This document shows, in pieces, positions 45,756 to 57,539 of a stretch of 64,000 nt of DNA. The first letter of the stretch is position 1. Each line of letters opens with the position of its first letter. The notes under the pieces were generated by a model, which worked only from the letters and a program-made list of their open reading frames with translations, was not told the DNA's origin and made no database searches. The position numbers and the translations under genes are program-made. This DNA comes from Pisolithus tinctorius (taxonomy: Eukaryota; Basidiomycota; Agaricomycetes; Boletales; Pisolithaceae), in contig JANFAH010000002.1 in the NCBI GenBank assembly GCA_024663395.1, positions 3,906,001 to 3,970,000 of the forward strand, given 5' to 3'.

Positions 45756-46728
45756 AGAAATTAGCACCACATTATTGCAAGGCGACATGCCAGAGACTCG
45801 CCGTTACGCTCTGCCCGATCCCGGGAATTGAACAGGGTCAACCATTCCACTCAATCTCCGGGGTCCGGGATGTGAAACTTGAAATGCCTGCGGTGCTCGC
45901 AGGCAAACTACGCACTCATCATAAGCAATTTTAAGCGGCTCTCTCTCATCATCATATTCATGGGTGTACCCATCGCCCTCATTAGCCGCTTAGAAGAGAC
46001 TAGCAACGCCTCAGTGAATCCAATTTCCAAAGCCCAGTTGCTCGTAGCTTACCATAGCTCCAAACAACCTAGGAGACTGCTACGAAGTAGAAGTCCCTAT
46101 ATTACCAGGCGACGGCAGTCTAGGAAGCAGGTGACTTACTGCTCGTCAGATAGGAAATTTCCTACTACCACCAGATAAGAAAAGTGCGCTTTGGGCACCC
46201 TGACCACAACGTCCGTTGCCGTATAGGCATAGTAGCAATGGTGGGCCAACGAACGCGGAGTTAGTATTGTTGACGGTGGAATGATGCCGGGTTACACGGT
46301 TTTCGTTGTTTATGCAGGGGTAAGGGCGGGGAATTCGCCGTGTACACGGGCGACCAGAACCTCAGCGGAACACGGAATCGCGAGGGGCGTGATGAGATTA
46401 TGCACCCGTAATCTCCATTACAGGCCCTTCAACAAGGCAGCACCTTTTCGAGTCCGCAAAACCGCAGAAGTGAGTCATCCGGCGTTGGACCCCAAGTTGT
46501 TAGCCTTACCAGCTAAAACGCAATAATGAAACTGGGATAAGTTCCTCAGAGTTGAGATACGAACCTAGGGCTGCACCCTGCTGGGTTACCACTTTGTGGT
46601 TGGTGTGTCGAACCTGTGTCCATAGACACAGCCACCGTGCAAACGCTGATTCAACTGACATGCGGCTCCGAGTGCGACATACACGCAGTTTATTGGCGTG
46701 TTGGTGACTGGCAACTACAGCATGTACA
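45756..46728. other. Upstream region of the Oma1-type gene
   Basis: No gene is supported. It presumably includes the promoter of the peptidase gene, but I see no clear TATA element. Confidence 0.3.
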
Positions 46729-48550
46729 ATGTTTCGTTCATCTGTGCGAGGTTTGCGTACACATTCATCGCTTAGTCGCACTGCTACGTTCCGCTTTGTT
46801 CAGGCACCTGCCAGCCAGTCATTGCGTCCAAGGAAGATAGGACTCGTGGCAGGATCTGATGTATTGCCCAGAAAACACCCATGCAGATCTCCTGCAGATG
46901 CAGCATCCTTTCATTCAACACCAAGCAACCGAGGGCTCCCAATGATACCTGCACTACTTGGCGCGTTAAAGGTGGTCGTTGCACTGGTCGGGCTTTCATT
47001 GAAATATCTGACCCTGCCTTTAGGCTTCCTCAACCATAGAATTTGCTCGCACAGCAGGACGGGTGGCACTAACGTTGGTCCCCTTGCTGTTATTCAAAAA
47101 TCGGTTCGCGCGCAAGTATATCAAACACCATGCACGCTTCCATGACGGCCAACCGGTGTCGGAAGAGAAAAGGGCCCTTTTGCTACGGAGGATACGCTCA
47201 AATACCCTGGTTTTTCATATGCTATTATTCGTTCCCGTCGCTCTCTTCTGGGTTGCAATCCTTGCCAGTGCGGAACAGACGCCCATCACGGGACGGTACG
47301 TGTCATTCCATTCTGACATCCTCTTGCAGCTCACTTTCCTTTTTTATAGGTGGAGACTCATTCTCCTTTCCCCAGAAGAGGAAGATGACATCGCAGCTCA
47401 ACTTGCAGGGACCCAGTGGACTCAAGCCGTTTTAAATGTGCTATCCTCTGACGGTCCACCCAAGTTAATCCCGGAGAACGACTGGCGATATCAGTGGGTA
47501 CGGGAGACCCTACGAAGACTTGAGAATGCCATCCCTGTTCTGCAGCACGAGCACAAATCCAGTGACCATTGGCTTGAGAGAGCACCTGATCAGCCCCCCT
47601 TACCTCCCCCTGCCGTTCATCCGTTGCGCCCTCGCCCGCGTGCATCAGATAGGGTGAGGAAGTTCAGTGATACCTTGTGCGGCAAAAGATCTTCGTCCTC
47701 TGCTCATGTCATTGCGGGTCCTCCATACTCGTTACTCATTGTTGATAAACCTGATGCTGCTAACGCCTTTTCTTACGGATTTGGGCCAGACGGCGCATCC
47801 GGCATCGTCATATATTCTGGTTTCCTTGACGACATTCTGGCGAAGAGCTCTGATGATAATACCACTACCCTGCAACAGAAGCCCGAAGAAACCTCCGGGT
47901 GGGCGCAACTGTTCGGCTCACTTTTTTCTGTCTCGGCTTCGAATCCGAATGCTCATCTACACCCAGCTCCTACGAAGGATCAGACCGACGACCTGGCGAT
48001 TCTCCTGGCACACGAAGTGGCCCATTTAGTTCTCTCCCACCATCTAGAGACCCTATCATCAGGTTCTATCATCGTTCCGGCAGTCATTTCTATGCTCGCC
48101 GACATCGTTCGCACTCTTCTCTTCCCGATAACTATGCTCTTTGGACCCTTCGTTAACGATGCCGTTGCCCAGCTAGGGAAGGCTGGTTCTGGCGAGCTGA
48201 CAAAGCTTGGCGAATATTGTACCAGTGTATCGCAGGAGATAGAAGCCGATATTGTGTCTGCCCGACTCTTGGCTCATGCGGGTTTTGATGCCCGCCAAGC
48301 AGTCGCTTTTTGGGAGAATCGACAAAACTCGACAGGGGCTGCGGACTGCTCTTCGGTTGCGCGCTCGGATTCTCCTGATGCAGGCTGGGCCCTAGCCCAC
48401 CGCATAATGGGCGCCTCTCACCCTGTAAATGGCGTGCGTATCGAAAGGCTGAAGGATGAACTCGTAAGATGGGAACTAGAGAAGAGGGTAGCTTTAAAAC
48501 AACGGCAAGTTGGAAAACCGGCGGAAAGGTCGATTGTGGGTTTGCTATAG
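46729..48550 (+). CDS. oma1: Mitochondrial M48 metallopeptidase, Oma1 type
   Basis: Exons 46729-46971, 47024-47295 and 47350-48550 join in frame to 571 aa. The first about 60 residues (MFRSSVRGLRTHSS) are Arg/Ser-rich, as in a mitochondrial presequence. Two hydrophobic segments follow (VALTLVPLLLF and VFHMLLFVPVALFWVAIL). TGRWRLILLSPEEEDDIA is typical of Oma1. The zinc site is LAHEVAHLVLSHH (HExxH), with the third ligand in the downstream EIEADIVSARLL. Oma1 is a stress-activated inner-membrane protease that cleaves fusion and quality-control substrates. The second intron length is a multiple of three. No damage was seen. Confidence 0.88.
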
Positions 48551-48855
48551 CTAGCGCGGACGCTTTGGTTCGTAGGTACACAACGGCTGGATGACTATTG
48601 CTCTGTCATATGTGCATCATATTATGTAGATGGCTCTTGTATTCTAGTATAGTGTTCCCATCACCACTCGTTCATAATTTCAGAAGTACTGTCGCAACCC
48701 ATGCGAGCGGGAGCGCTAAAGCGCTGATGCGATGATTGCCGGACTTACCTGACTCAGTCGCTCAGTCAGCACTCCCTGGGCTGATCCTCAAGCGCAGTTG
48801 CGGTTCGGCAGGAGCTCGAACCATAAACTTCCAGAACTCGACTGACGTCCGTTAA

Positions 48856-49709
48856 ATGTCCTATCTGCAGAATTGGTTCTCGCTGAGGACTGCGACACCC
48901 CCATCCTTAAGTGGTAATGGTCAAAATAATAAACGAACCGTGCCCGGATCCTTCGTCGTCGAAGAGGAACTTGATGACGGATCTGAGACAGAAACCGAGG
49001 ACGACGTTCCTCCCGCTTTCCCCTCGCTGAACAGCACACAACGTATCTCTGCACCAGCGCCTGCTAATAGCACCGCTGTACCGACGATACCCACCGTACT
49101 TAGCGATAGTGCACTGATGCCACCACCCCCCGTTCCCACACGAGCCAATGCGACTTCCAGTGGGCTGCTGTCCAGTACACGGGTTGCATCTTCGTCCTTG
49201 CTGTCTCCGCTGGCCACAACCCAAAAGCCTCCCAAACCTTCCAAGAAGGTGGCACTCGCGCCTGGGTTTGGTCCACTAGATTGGGCACAGTTGAAGTCTT
49301 CTGGAGAAGACCTGCGCGTGCGTTTCGAACTTGCTCGAATTTTTTTTCTTGACCATGAATATCTGCTAATCATGATCGTAATAGGGTGTCGATACGCTAC
49401 TACGCGTCCCACCATCCGTACTTAAATCGCATAATAAGAAGCAAGACGCGTGGACAGCCATTAACGGGAAGGTGTATAATATTACACCCTATTTACCATA
49501 TCACCCCGGGGGTGAAAAGGAGCTTATGAGGGTAGCTGGCCGAGATGGGACGAAGCTGTTCTGTGAGAATTCCCTTAACTCCACTTGTGTATGGTCTGAA
49601 ACTTACCTTGAATCCGCACCGTTTAGCATTGACGCATGCTTGGGTGAATGTGGACTTCATGCTTGATTCCTGTCTCGTCGGGTTCCTCGTGCCCGAGCCT
49701 TCGTCATGA
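48856..49709 (+). CDS. Cytochrome b5-domain protein, Irc21-like, 240 aa
   Basis: Exons 48856-49317, 49385-49562 and 49627-49709 join in frame. The N-terminal 130 residues are Ser/Pro/Thr-rich and probably disordered. PGFGPLDWAQLKSSGEDLRG leads into the cytochrome b5 domain: AWTAINGKVYNITPYLPYHP, then GGEKELMRVAGRDG, with the first heme His in HPGG and the second in LTHAWVNVDFML. There is no membrane tail, so it is soluble. Irc21 and related proteins bind heme and can feed electrons to P450s; the link to the neighbouring P450s is inference. A decayed second copy lies at 57540-58020. Confidence 0.85.
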
Positions 49710-50230
49710 GACGAGTACGCACCCAGTTGTAATGTGGGACCAGTTCAGAGAAGCTCTATAAGTTCAAATCACATCTACGCATCAGATTTTGTCCGGAAAC
49801 TAGATACCATTTGGCAATCAAGAATCACCAGTGCACATTATCTCTAACAAGCATTCTTCTTAATCCGGGGACTTCTTGACGGCCGATATTTCCGATGACC
49901 TCAGTTGAGATATGGCCCCAACGAGATGAGAAGTCAATTGCCGAAAGTACGGACAGGTGATACGTATTGCGACATTGTAGCGGGTACGTAATGCCATCAG
50001 ACGTAACTTGATGAAATGGTAAAGAGTGCTAATGTGACAGTAGCCCTGTTCATGCTCAGCGTTCATTTTGCTGCGTAAAACGCGAACCAGCGAGTTAACG
50101 CTGTGAAATCCATGATCCAACTGAGTGTTTTGGTTGTTTGTGCCAACCACACTTGGCATAGTGCGAGGGTTCAGATATGATTTGTGAACATCAGACCAAG
50201 CAATACTGTTCCGATTCGCTGCACTCGGTG
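49710..50230. other. Intergenic, no gene
   Basis: A 135-codon open frame on the minus strand (49860-50267) shows no motif and overlaps the promoter of the next gene, so it is not called. Confidence 0.35.
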
Positions 50231-50240
50231 TATAAAAGGG
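50231..50240 (+). promoter_or_regulatory. TATA box of the TauD-type gene
   Basis: TATAAAAGGG lies 56 bp upstream of the ATG at 50287, a usual spacing for a strong core promoter. Confidence 0.55.
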
Positions 50241-50286
50241 GGTCGGAACCACCGCTGCTGAGCGCATTACGAAACGGAAGCCAGAT

Positions 50287-51180
50287 ATGAAGAATGAGCT
50301 CGTTAACCCGTTCTACTTTCCCAGCGCCGACTCCACTGGTGATGATGAATACAAGTATGCCAACTATAAGGTAACGTTACCCTGACCCCAAAAGATGCTC
50401 GGTTGGGCTGATGACGGTAACAGCCTCACTTTCCCCTGTGAACTGAGAGCCCCTGATTGGGCAGGAAGTCACCGACCGTGACCCGTTTGTTGACGCGGAG
50501 AAGAAGGATTTGTTCAGTGCAGCTCAGAAGGTGAGAACCTTACCCCAGTCATCGGAACGAAGATCAATCTCCGCAGCTCAGAAAGATCAGCTGTGCGTAC
50601 GTTTTCACGTCTCTCCTTAGGTAAATCGATCTCGTCCGTTTATGTATCCTCCAACAGGCATCAGGGACCGCGAGTTAAATAATCACGGATAGCTTGAGCT
50701 CGCCAGATATATTGGACCCCCTCATAAGCATGTGACCATTGGTGTGCCCAGGGAAGCAGAACTTGAGGAAATTTATAGTGCGCGTTGGAGGCTGCAATCT
50801 TGACAATGAAACCTAAGCATCCGTGGTCGTTTATAGCGACGCCGCCACTCGAGGTCATGATTTGCCCTGAGTGTGGGGGAGACACGTTGTGGACCTCGGG
50901 GTAAGTTGACTAGTCGTGCCACGTCTTTAGTTGGCCAAAGGGCCTGACTTCGTTTCCAGTTACGTTCGTCGCTGAGCCCTGCATTCCATAAGTACCTAGA
51001 GGACTTCACTGCCCTTCACAGTGTGGCCGCACAAGCTGAAGGAGCCCGTGCCCATTGGGTTGCATGCGGGAAGGGAATCCGTAGAGAACATCCAGCCCGT
51101 CGTTCGGGTCCACCCAGCGACCCGATGGAAGAGAATCCATGTAAACCAGAGCTTCACGCGTCGCAAGGCCTGAACCCTTA
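50287..51180 (+). pseudogene. TauD/taurine-type 2-oxoglutarate dioxygenase, pseudogene
   Basis: The sequence resembles the fungal TauD family in order: MKNELVNPFYFPSADS, FVDAEKKDLFSAAQKV, TPVIGTKINL, LELARYIGPPHKHVTIGVP, GGDTLWTSG, LSPAFHKYLEDFTALHSVAA and IQPVVRVHPATRW. The frame shifts between these blocks and stops intervene. The catalytic His-x-Asp motif appears as YSD rather than HSD, so the iron-binding His looks lost. Homology ends near VNQSFTRR, and P450 relic sequence begins about 60 bp later, so the 3' end may have been removed by that insertion. Active relatives oxidise sulfonates such as taurine. Confidence 0.7.
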
Positions 51181-51234
51181 GCGGACTATGAACGAAGGAC
51201 AGGAAAGGTCTTCAGTGACTGTCAGACAGAAATT

Positions 51235-51770
51235 TGGAGAAAGCAAGTTATAAGTGAGTCACTTCGCTATGTCAGGCGCAACGGCCTCATCGACACCTCT
51301 CTAGCGGTGCTTCGACATACAACAACCGCAGCGGACGTTTGACGCGGCATGTATATCCCAAAGGGCAAGTCATGCATCTCACTCCACTTTACTTAGATGC
51401 AACTGTGTAGTGAATCATTGGTGCGGAATAGTTGTGTTGATTCAATAAATTTCTTCAATTCCTGTGACCAAGGGAGATGAACCGGAACGAAATGCATTAC
51501 CCAAATCCCGCTCCTGAAAGCACCTGACCACTGGCAGAACGCTTGCTGAAGGCACGCCTTCCCCGTATTCTGGCTTCGGTCGGTGAGTTTGATTTGTAAC
51601 AGCGCTCAACGGAGATGGAGTTCGTAGTCGCATCTTCCCCGGCAGGCACGTCGCAGGCCAGAGCATTTGGGCAGTGATGCCATCTACCCTTGCTGCGCTA
51701 CGCATCGGGAAGGCTTGAGATGACGCTTTGAAACTACTTGAATGCACAACAGGGATGACTGCATAACTAT
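51235..51770 (+). pseudogene. Cytochrome P450 relic, C-terminal exons only
   Basis: The plus strand matches the last exons of the CYP array: LRHTTTAADV then a stop, GMYIPKGK, a frame-shifted middle, and RIFPGRHVAGQSIWA. The heme Cys has become Phe (51635-51637). It is inverted with respect to CYP-1 to -4 and in the same orientation as CYP-6. The first two thirds of the gene are absent. Confidence 0.85.
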
Positions 51771-53339
51771 TCCGTTGACATTACTCGTGCCCTTTTAGCA
51801 GAAATACTAGACGTCCTAAGCCTTTCCATTGTTCTACAGCGGTACGGTCTTCTAGAGCTGTGGAATTGATCTATGCAAGCACTCTCTCAGCTCTGTTGGA
51901 AGAATCCCCGTAACAAATGATGCAGGTTCTGAATGAATCGTCGAGTCGAGATGCTTGATACGAGCGCCTCAATTACGGAAACCTACTAAACGCGGGGTTG
52001 GCAGTCTCTTATGTTTGCATGCTTAGCTAAGTTGGCATCCAACTGAGAGTTGCAGAATTCAATCTCGCGGACCACCTTTCGTGCACTTGCACAGTCCAAG
52101 TCGAATCACATTTTCTTATTTTGGGTGACGGTCAAGACTTCACTGACCACACCTTATCGACCCACCGACGCGTAAAGCATGCCGTTCATCAGATGATAGA
52201 TCGTGGTACAGGTTGTGCAGTGCACAGTGTGGGTAAATGATCGGTGAGAACGCTGACCAGTACTGTACTCCCACACCAGAATCGTGACGCTCGGTTAGGC
52301 TAAGTATGCTGGACCCAAAGTAGTCGAATTTTGTGCGCATCGTGAAGGCCATTTTACTTGATATGGGTTGCCAAGACCGAAATCACTGATCAAGGGATAC
52401 GCGTACGTGACATCCAACACAAGAGTGCACTAACACAAAACGGATTAGTTTTCCACACCGCGGTGATCTTACCACGACGATACTGTACCCAACAGGGGGT
52501 CAGTACAACCTGATTTGGGGCATGGTCCAGCGTATGTACCTCAGATTGAACGGGATAGGTTGGGCAGGACGCCGAGAAAGTAACGCGCAGGCGCTACCTT
52601 TGCTGCCCGCGACAAATAACCATGGTCGACGGAACTCACCAACCCCACTATTTGACGTTATAGCATCGTGATTCGAAGAATTCTGCGGGAACGACACGAT
52701 ACCTTCAACCCTCTACGTTGACAATATCACTTCTAGAATGCGGATCGAACGTCCTTGATATTAAGAGCAGCTCTGAAAATACCATAGTTGGCAGCCGGAT
52801 CCGAGACCAACGTCAAGAGGCGCTCGACAAAAGTAGCTAGACATGGTTTCTGTGACCGCACATGCAGAAGGCTCGAAGAGACTATCGGAGCCCCGCATAC
52901 TCACGCCGGGCGTCAGTTGAACCGAAGGATGGGCACCAGAAGTGTCAATGACAGTAGCTTTGCCATATGTGGTCGGCGACCTCATGGTTGACTACCACTC
53001 TCCATGGGAAATCCCCATCCAGATTACACGAGTGCCCGTGAAGATAGGCATGTCTTGAGAGCTATTTGGCAGCAGGTCATTCAAAGAAATGGATGGACAC
53101 GGGGGGAACGCAAGGAACTGACCCGATGTATGAGTTGATCACTCGGCACAAAATCATCGAGTCCCATACGCGAGAAAATGACATAAGTTTTATGCTTCGT
53201 TCACACTGGCATACATCGGACACCACCCAATCCAAAGCTAGCTCATTTCGAATCCCCCGTCTCTGAACATCAGATCTTCTTGGGGTCGAATTGGGTGCCT
53301 GTGGGATGCTTAGGGTGAAGATGGGTGATCTTCTTACAA
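51771..53339. other. Flank of the inverted P450 copies, no gene
   Basis: 52070-52350 resembles, inverted, the spacers at 27.95-28.2 and 31.95-32.2 kb. The rest has no recognised content. An uninformative frame at 52761-52985 and others were not called. Confidence 0.4.
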
Positions 53340-53790
53340 CATGGTAGGGTCGGGTCGGGTCTCGGAACCGCCACAGGTATCTTCTGAGTGTCTCCCCACG
53401 TGACCTCGGATACTTGTCAAGTTGTCGGCGAAGGCCACACACTTGATTTACAGTACAGCAACCTACTACAACTGCACCTCAAAGGAAAGCATCGTTCAGA
53501 ACAGCTGAGTCCATCTGAGAACCGCTCGTGAATAACGTTACCTCGCAATTATATAAGTCTAGGTAGGTGCATGACCCCCAATCAGGTTCGGTCCCGCTCG
53601 TCATTGCGTGCAAGTAATTGTTAGGCTGTCGCGGCTGCTGCCGGGGACTCGCCAACAACCCGGCGGTCATCGATAGTACCCGTTCTAGAATCTCGATTTG
53701 ATACTCTTCCAACCTGCGGGCGCCGCTCGTGACGTGACTTACCAGAGAACGACGCGGCCGTCCATCCACATCAGGTATCATCTTGATGTG
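53340..53790 (-). repeat. Dispersed block upstream of CYP-6, inverted copy of 16830-17225
   Basis: On the minus strand it shares GTAAGTCACGTCACGAG, GAAGAGTATCAAATC, GATTGGGGGTCATGCACC and CTTCGCCGACAACTTG with 16830-17225. It contains an insertion of about 40 bp relative to that copy. It lies directly upstream of CYP-6. Confidence 0.6.
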
Positions 53791-53834
53791 TTCCTGCCAG
53801 AGGGAAATGGTCGAGTGCTAAATGTAGACGCGGA

Positions 53835-53848
53835 CTGAGATTTAAAGC
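53835..53848 (+). promoter_or_regulatory. Shared P450 upstream box, CYP-6
   Basis: CTGAGATTTAAAGC lies 56 bp upstream of the CYP-6 ATG and matches the box found upstream of CYP-1 to -4. Confidence 0.5.
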
Positions 53849-53903
53849 TCCCCCTTAGCATGTAGACCCCCTGGCCCCCCACACACGATCACCACACATC
53901 GAA

Positions 53904-55964
53904 ATGCACGCTCTAAAGTTTGTCGCTTTTTTCGCCTTCATGAAATGTCTCGTGTTTGTCATCAACAGACGGAGAAACCGAGCTCTCAGACATGGCCTCC
54001 CACTCCCTCCTGGTCCAAGGGGTCTTCCCCTAGTGGGAAATCTTCTTGATATAGACATTTCTGCACCATGGACAACGTACGAACAATGGGGGAGGCGATA
54101 TGGTACGTGATCTAGACCAGCATATATCTGGTGTGTTTCTCACTGTGTACATTGTAGGTGGGATCTCATATTGTACCCTACTTGGCCAACAATTTGTTAT
54201 CATCAATGACGAGGAAATACTTCATGAACTGATGATGAAACGGTCGTCGATCTACTCTGATTGCCCGTATCTATGTACGAACAAGCTGTGAGAGCCAATC
54301 GTAATCATCCACCGTCTACTACACATTAACTGTACGGTTCCACTGGATCCTAGATTCGGACTCGATTTAAACACGGGCCTGCTCCCATACTGTGACAAGT
54401 GGAGGCTACATCGAAAGATGTTCAACGTCGCCTTTAGTAAGCAAACCTCCAAGAAATACCAAGTCACGCAGATGGGGAAGGTGCACCAGTTCCTTGTGAA
54501 CTTGCTCTCCACACCGCGTGACTATCCAAAGCACTTGGTCACGTACGTAGTGCTGACCTGCAAACCCCGTATGATTTGACAATCATCCAGGTTGTCTACT
54601 GCGATAATCATGGCAATCACTTACGGATATGAGGTTGCCCCCAAGGACGACCCTTTTGTGACCAACGTCGCGGGTCTAGTGGAACTGCACACAAATGTAT
54701 TGGCTGCAGAACGTGCCACTTTACTTAGCGCTGTCCCACTCTGTGAGTCCACTTCAACGACGTCGAAGACCAACGCGACCAATGCCATTTCAGTGGCGTA
54801 CATCCTGTCGTGGCTCCCCGGCGGACAGCTCAAAAAGAGGGCAGCGGAGTGCTGCGCTCTTGCGAGAACAGTGCTGGACGATCCTGTAGGGTATGTACAG
54901 GATAGAATGGCAAGTTTTGCAAGAGCTACGTCAATTCAGAAATCAAAGTCTTAATATCTCGCAGGCGGCTGGCACGGCCACAACACCATTTGTGGGTGAC
55001 TTACTCGAGATGGAAATTGGGAGAGATTTAGCTTCCTCTGAGGATGAACTTATCAAAGCAGTGGCAGCCACTGTATTCCTTGGTGAGTTGAGTTTCGTAC
55101 GTTCTATCTGTGACGTACAATTCATTTTCCAGCACAGGTGGAGCAGAAACAGTGAGTTTATGTAGCTTTACATTGGCCACCACTGAGCCACCGGCGCAGA
55201 CATCATCCACACTCCTTGTCTTCCTCCTTGCTATGGTGTTATATCCAGAGGCGCAGGCCCAAGCTCAAGAGGAGATCGACCGCGTGGTTGGAGATACCCG
55301 TCTCCCCGAGTTCAGGGATAGAGAGAATCTTCCTTACGTCGAGGCTGTACTTTTAGAGACCTTGCGATGGCACCCCAATGTTCCCTTAAGTGAGTTATCT
55401 CACTAAGTCAGGCGCAGGAGACCTCATTGACTCCCTCCCGGTAGTGCTTCCACACACGACAACGACGGCAGACGTTTTTCACGGCATGTATATACCAAAG
55501 GGCAAGTCATATCCTTCGATAGTTATGCTGCATCTCACTCGACTTCATGTAGGTGCGACTGTACTAACCAATCTTTGGTATGGACACGTTTTTCTACGGC
55601 TCGTTAAATGACTTCAATTCCTGTGACCAAGGGCGATAACGCGGAATGAAATGCATTACCCAAATCCCGCTGCATTCAACCCCGGGAGACACCTAACTGC
55701 TAGTGGAACCCTTAATCAGAGCACGGCCTCCCCATACTTGGGACTCGATCGGTGAATTTAGTGTTTGCATATGAGGGAGTAACAGCGTTTAACATAGGTG
55801 GAATTTGTAGCCGCATCTGTCCAGGTAGGCGTATCGCAGACCAAAGCCTTTGGGCAGCAACAGTATCTATCCTTGCCACCCTACGCATTGGGAAGGCTAG
55901 AGACGAAGCTGGTCAGGAAGTCGACTTTACTCCTGAGTTCACGCTGGCCGGGTTGGCTTCGTGA
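53904..55964 (+). CDS. Cytochrome P450 CYP-6, intact frame but altered heme loop
   Basis: A plus-strand paralog of CYP-1 with the same exon structure, including the 14-nt micro-exon (GTGGAGCAGAAACA) and the GC-AG introns. The anchor is [15 protein letters not shown], the hinge [17 protein letters not shown], and the K-helix LETLRW. The heme loop reads [16 protein letters not shown]: the ligand Cys is kept, but the conserved Phe (first position) is Leu at 55738-55740 and the conserved Gly is Asp at 55747-55749. No stop or frameshift was seen. Whether it still binds heme is uncertain. The C terminus is [13 protein letters not shown], close to CYP-1. Confidence 0.78.
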
Positions 55965-56690
55965 GTATGTCCCGTCGACATTATTCGTGTCCTTTTAACA
56001 GAAATGTTAGACATCCTAAACCCTTCCGTTGTTCTATAGAGGCACGGTCTCCTAGGGCTGCAGAATTGATCTATGCCAGCATTAGTGCGAATTGACTGCG
56101 TATCACGATCGGATATGGCAGGAACCATTTGTATAGCAAAGATCAGGAAGACAACCAGTGTGTTGAACTCTTTTGTCATTGGGGGAACCCTGTCAAAGGA
56201 GGTAATACAGATGCCATGCAGGCCAACCTTTTGGTAGGAATTAGATCATGCTGCAGTGCACGGTTAGACAAGTGATCGGTGAGAACACCAACCAGCATTC
56301 CCTAAGTCCAGATAGTAGCCATGCCGCTCAGCTAGGCTATCTATGCTGCGTCCAACGTAATCGCCGAGTCTCCGAGGCCAGTTTGAATGGATGATACGCG
56401 TGCACCCATGAACCGGTTAGCGAATGAGGCCTCGTGCATATTGAAACATGTGCCTGCATGACTTCCGCAAAAACACACATTCCACTTGTGGGGTTAGTTC
56501 CAATGACCTTCTCAAGCAGCCACTGCTTCAGCACAAAGCGAATATCTGCAGCCAACGCGGCCAAATTTTTCCACACACCGTTGGAATCTCCTCTTCTAGC
56601 GTGTCTAGGTGTTTAGGCTCCAGTGTTTCACAGGCCGAGCGGAACGCTTCTAGCGTTGTTGTGCTATTATTGTCGTATCCCTGGGGCATA
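55965..56690. other. CYP-6 3' flank, possible minus-strand fragments
   Basis: 56250-56350 resembles P450 spacers. On the minus strand TLEAFRSACETLEPKHLDTL (about 56600-56650) and ADIRFVLKQWLLEKVIGTN (about 56480-56540) look protein-like but are in different frames. I do not recognise them. Confidence 0.3.
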
Positions 56691-56695
56691 CTTGA

Positions 56696-57440
56696 TTGAC
56701 CACAGAAATCCAGTCTTTCGTTCTTTATCATTTCGAAGAGGGGCCGGATGATCCGAGGGAAATGCGAGACGCCGGGATGACAGTCTTCATTCCGCCGAAA
56801 AGGATTTTGCCAACGACGGATGATCAGGGAGTGGCCAAGATAAATTATTGGTTGCCATTGGCAGCCTGCAGTTTACTGATCCGGGAGACTCCAATACCGG
56901 CATGTAACTGTTGACCTGAACAACGCCATCACATTGTACCGATATGTGTATGTGCTGCAATTCGACCAACTGAGCATCCGAGCCGTGTTTCGTCCCTCTA
57001 CGACCTGGCACAGTGTCTAGTAGACCGGCTTCTTAACCAGTCCACAGCAGCTGACGTTGGCGAGACTATTTCCGTTGAACAAGAAACCCTGCAGCTATTC
57101 GTGCATGGAGATCTAGATTGCGACGTGTCTCAGTGCTGTCTTATCGCCTACCTCCAAATGAACATCAGCTCACAAGTTGTTATGATGTCCTTGGATGTTT
57201 CACTGGGTTACCCATTCCGACGTTAGGCGTGCTATTCGTAATGTTGACCTGCAAAACCATGCCGACCAGGCTTACGCAAATAATGCAACCAAGGTTACGG
57301 TGTGTATGTGCACAACGTGCAACCATGATTAATGATTAGCGGATGGAACACATCCATACCGGATACTTCCAGTTTGTCACGCTTTCTCACCGCGTGAAGA
57401 CGAGCCGTTATTGCGTACATTGAAACCCATCAGGCCCGCT
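56696..57440 (+). pseudogene. Possible TPR-repeat protein relic
   Basis: The plus strand has LNNAITLYRYVYVLQFDQLS and LYDLAQCLVDRLLNQSTAAD with VGETISVEQETLQLF following. The pattern of LxxLAxxL...F, then a short run of acidic residues, then EAI, L and EAL, resembles the TPR-like repeats upstream of CHAT domains in mushroom proteins. The frames are interrupted, and no CHAT domain is present. The assignment is tentative. Confidence 0.3.
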
Positions 57441-57539
57441 TTATGGTATGTCAGCAGAGAGGCTTAGGACGGAGGGCTCCAGGCCTTCTGTTATTGCTTG
57501 CAATCGATATTACCTATGGGCGTGGTGCGAGAGATGGTA

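Noticed and set aside
45820..45870. Possible tRNA on the minus strand, from a GTTCAATTCCC string
   Set aside because: The flanking bases do not form a T-stem or acceptor stem, and no D or anticodon arm is seen.
49860..50267. 135-codon minus-strand frame
   Set aside because: It covers the TATA box of the TauD gene, has no motif and no linked exons.
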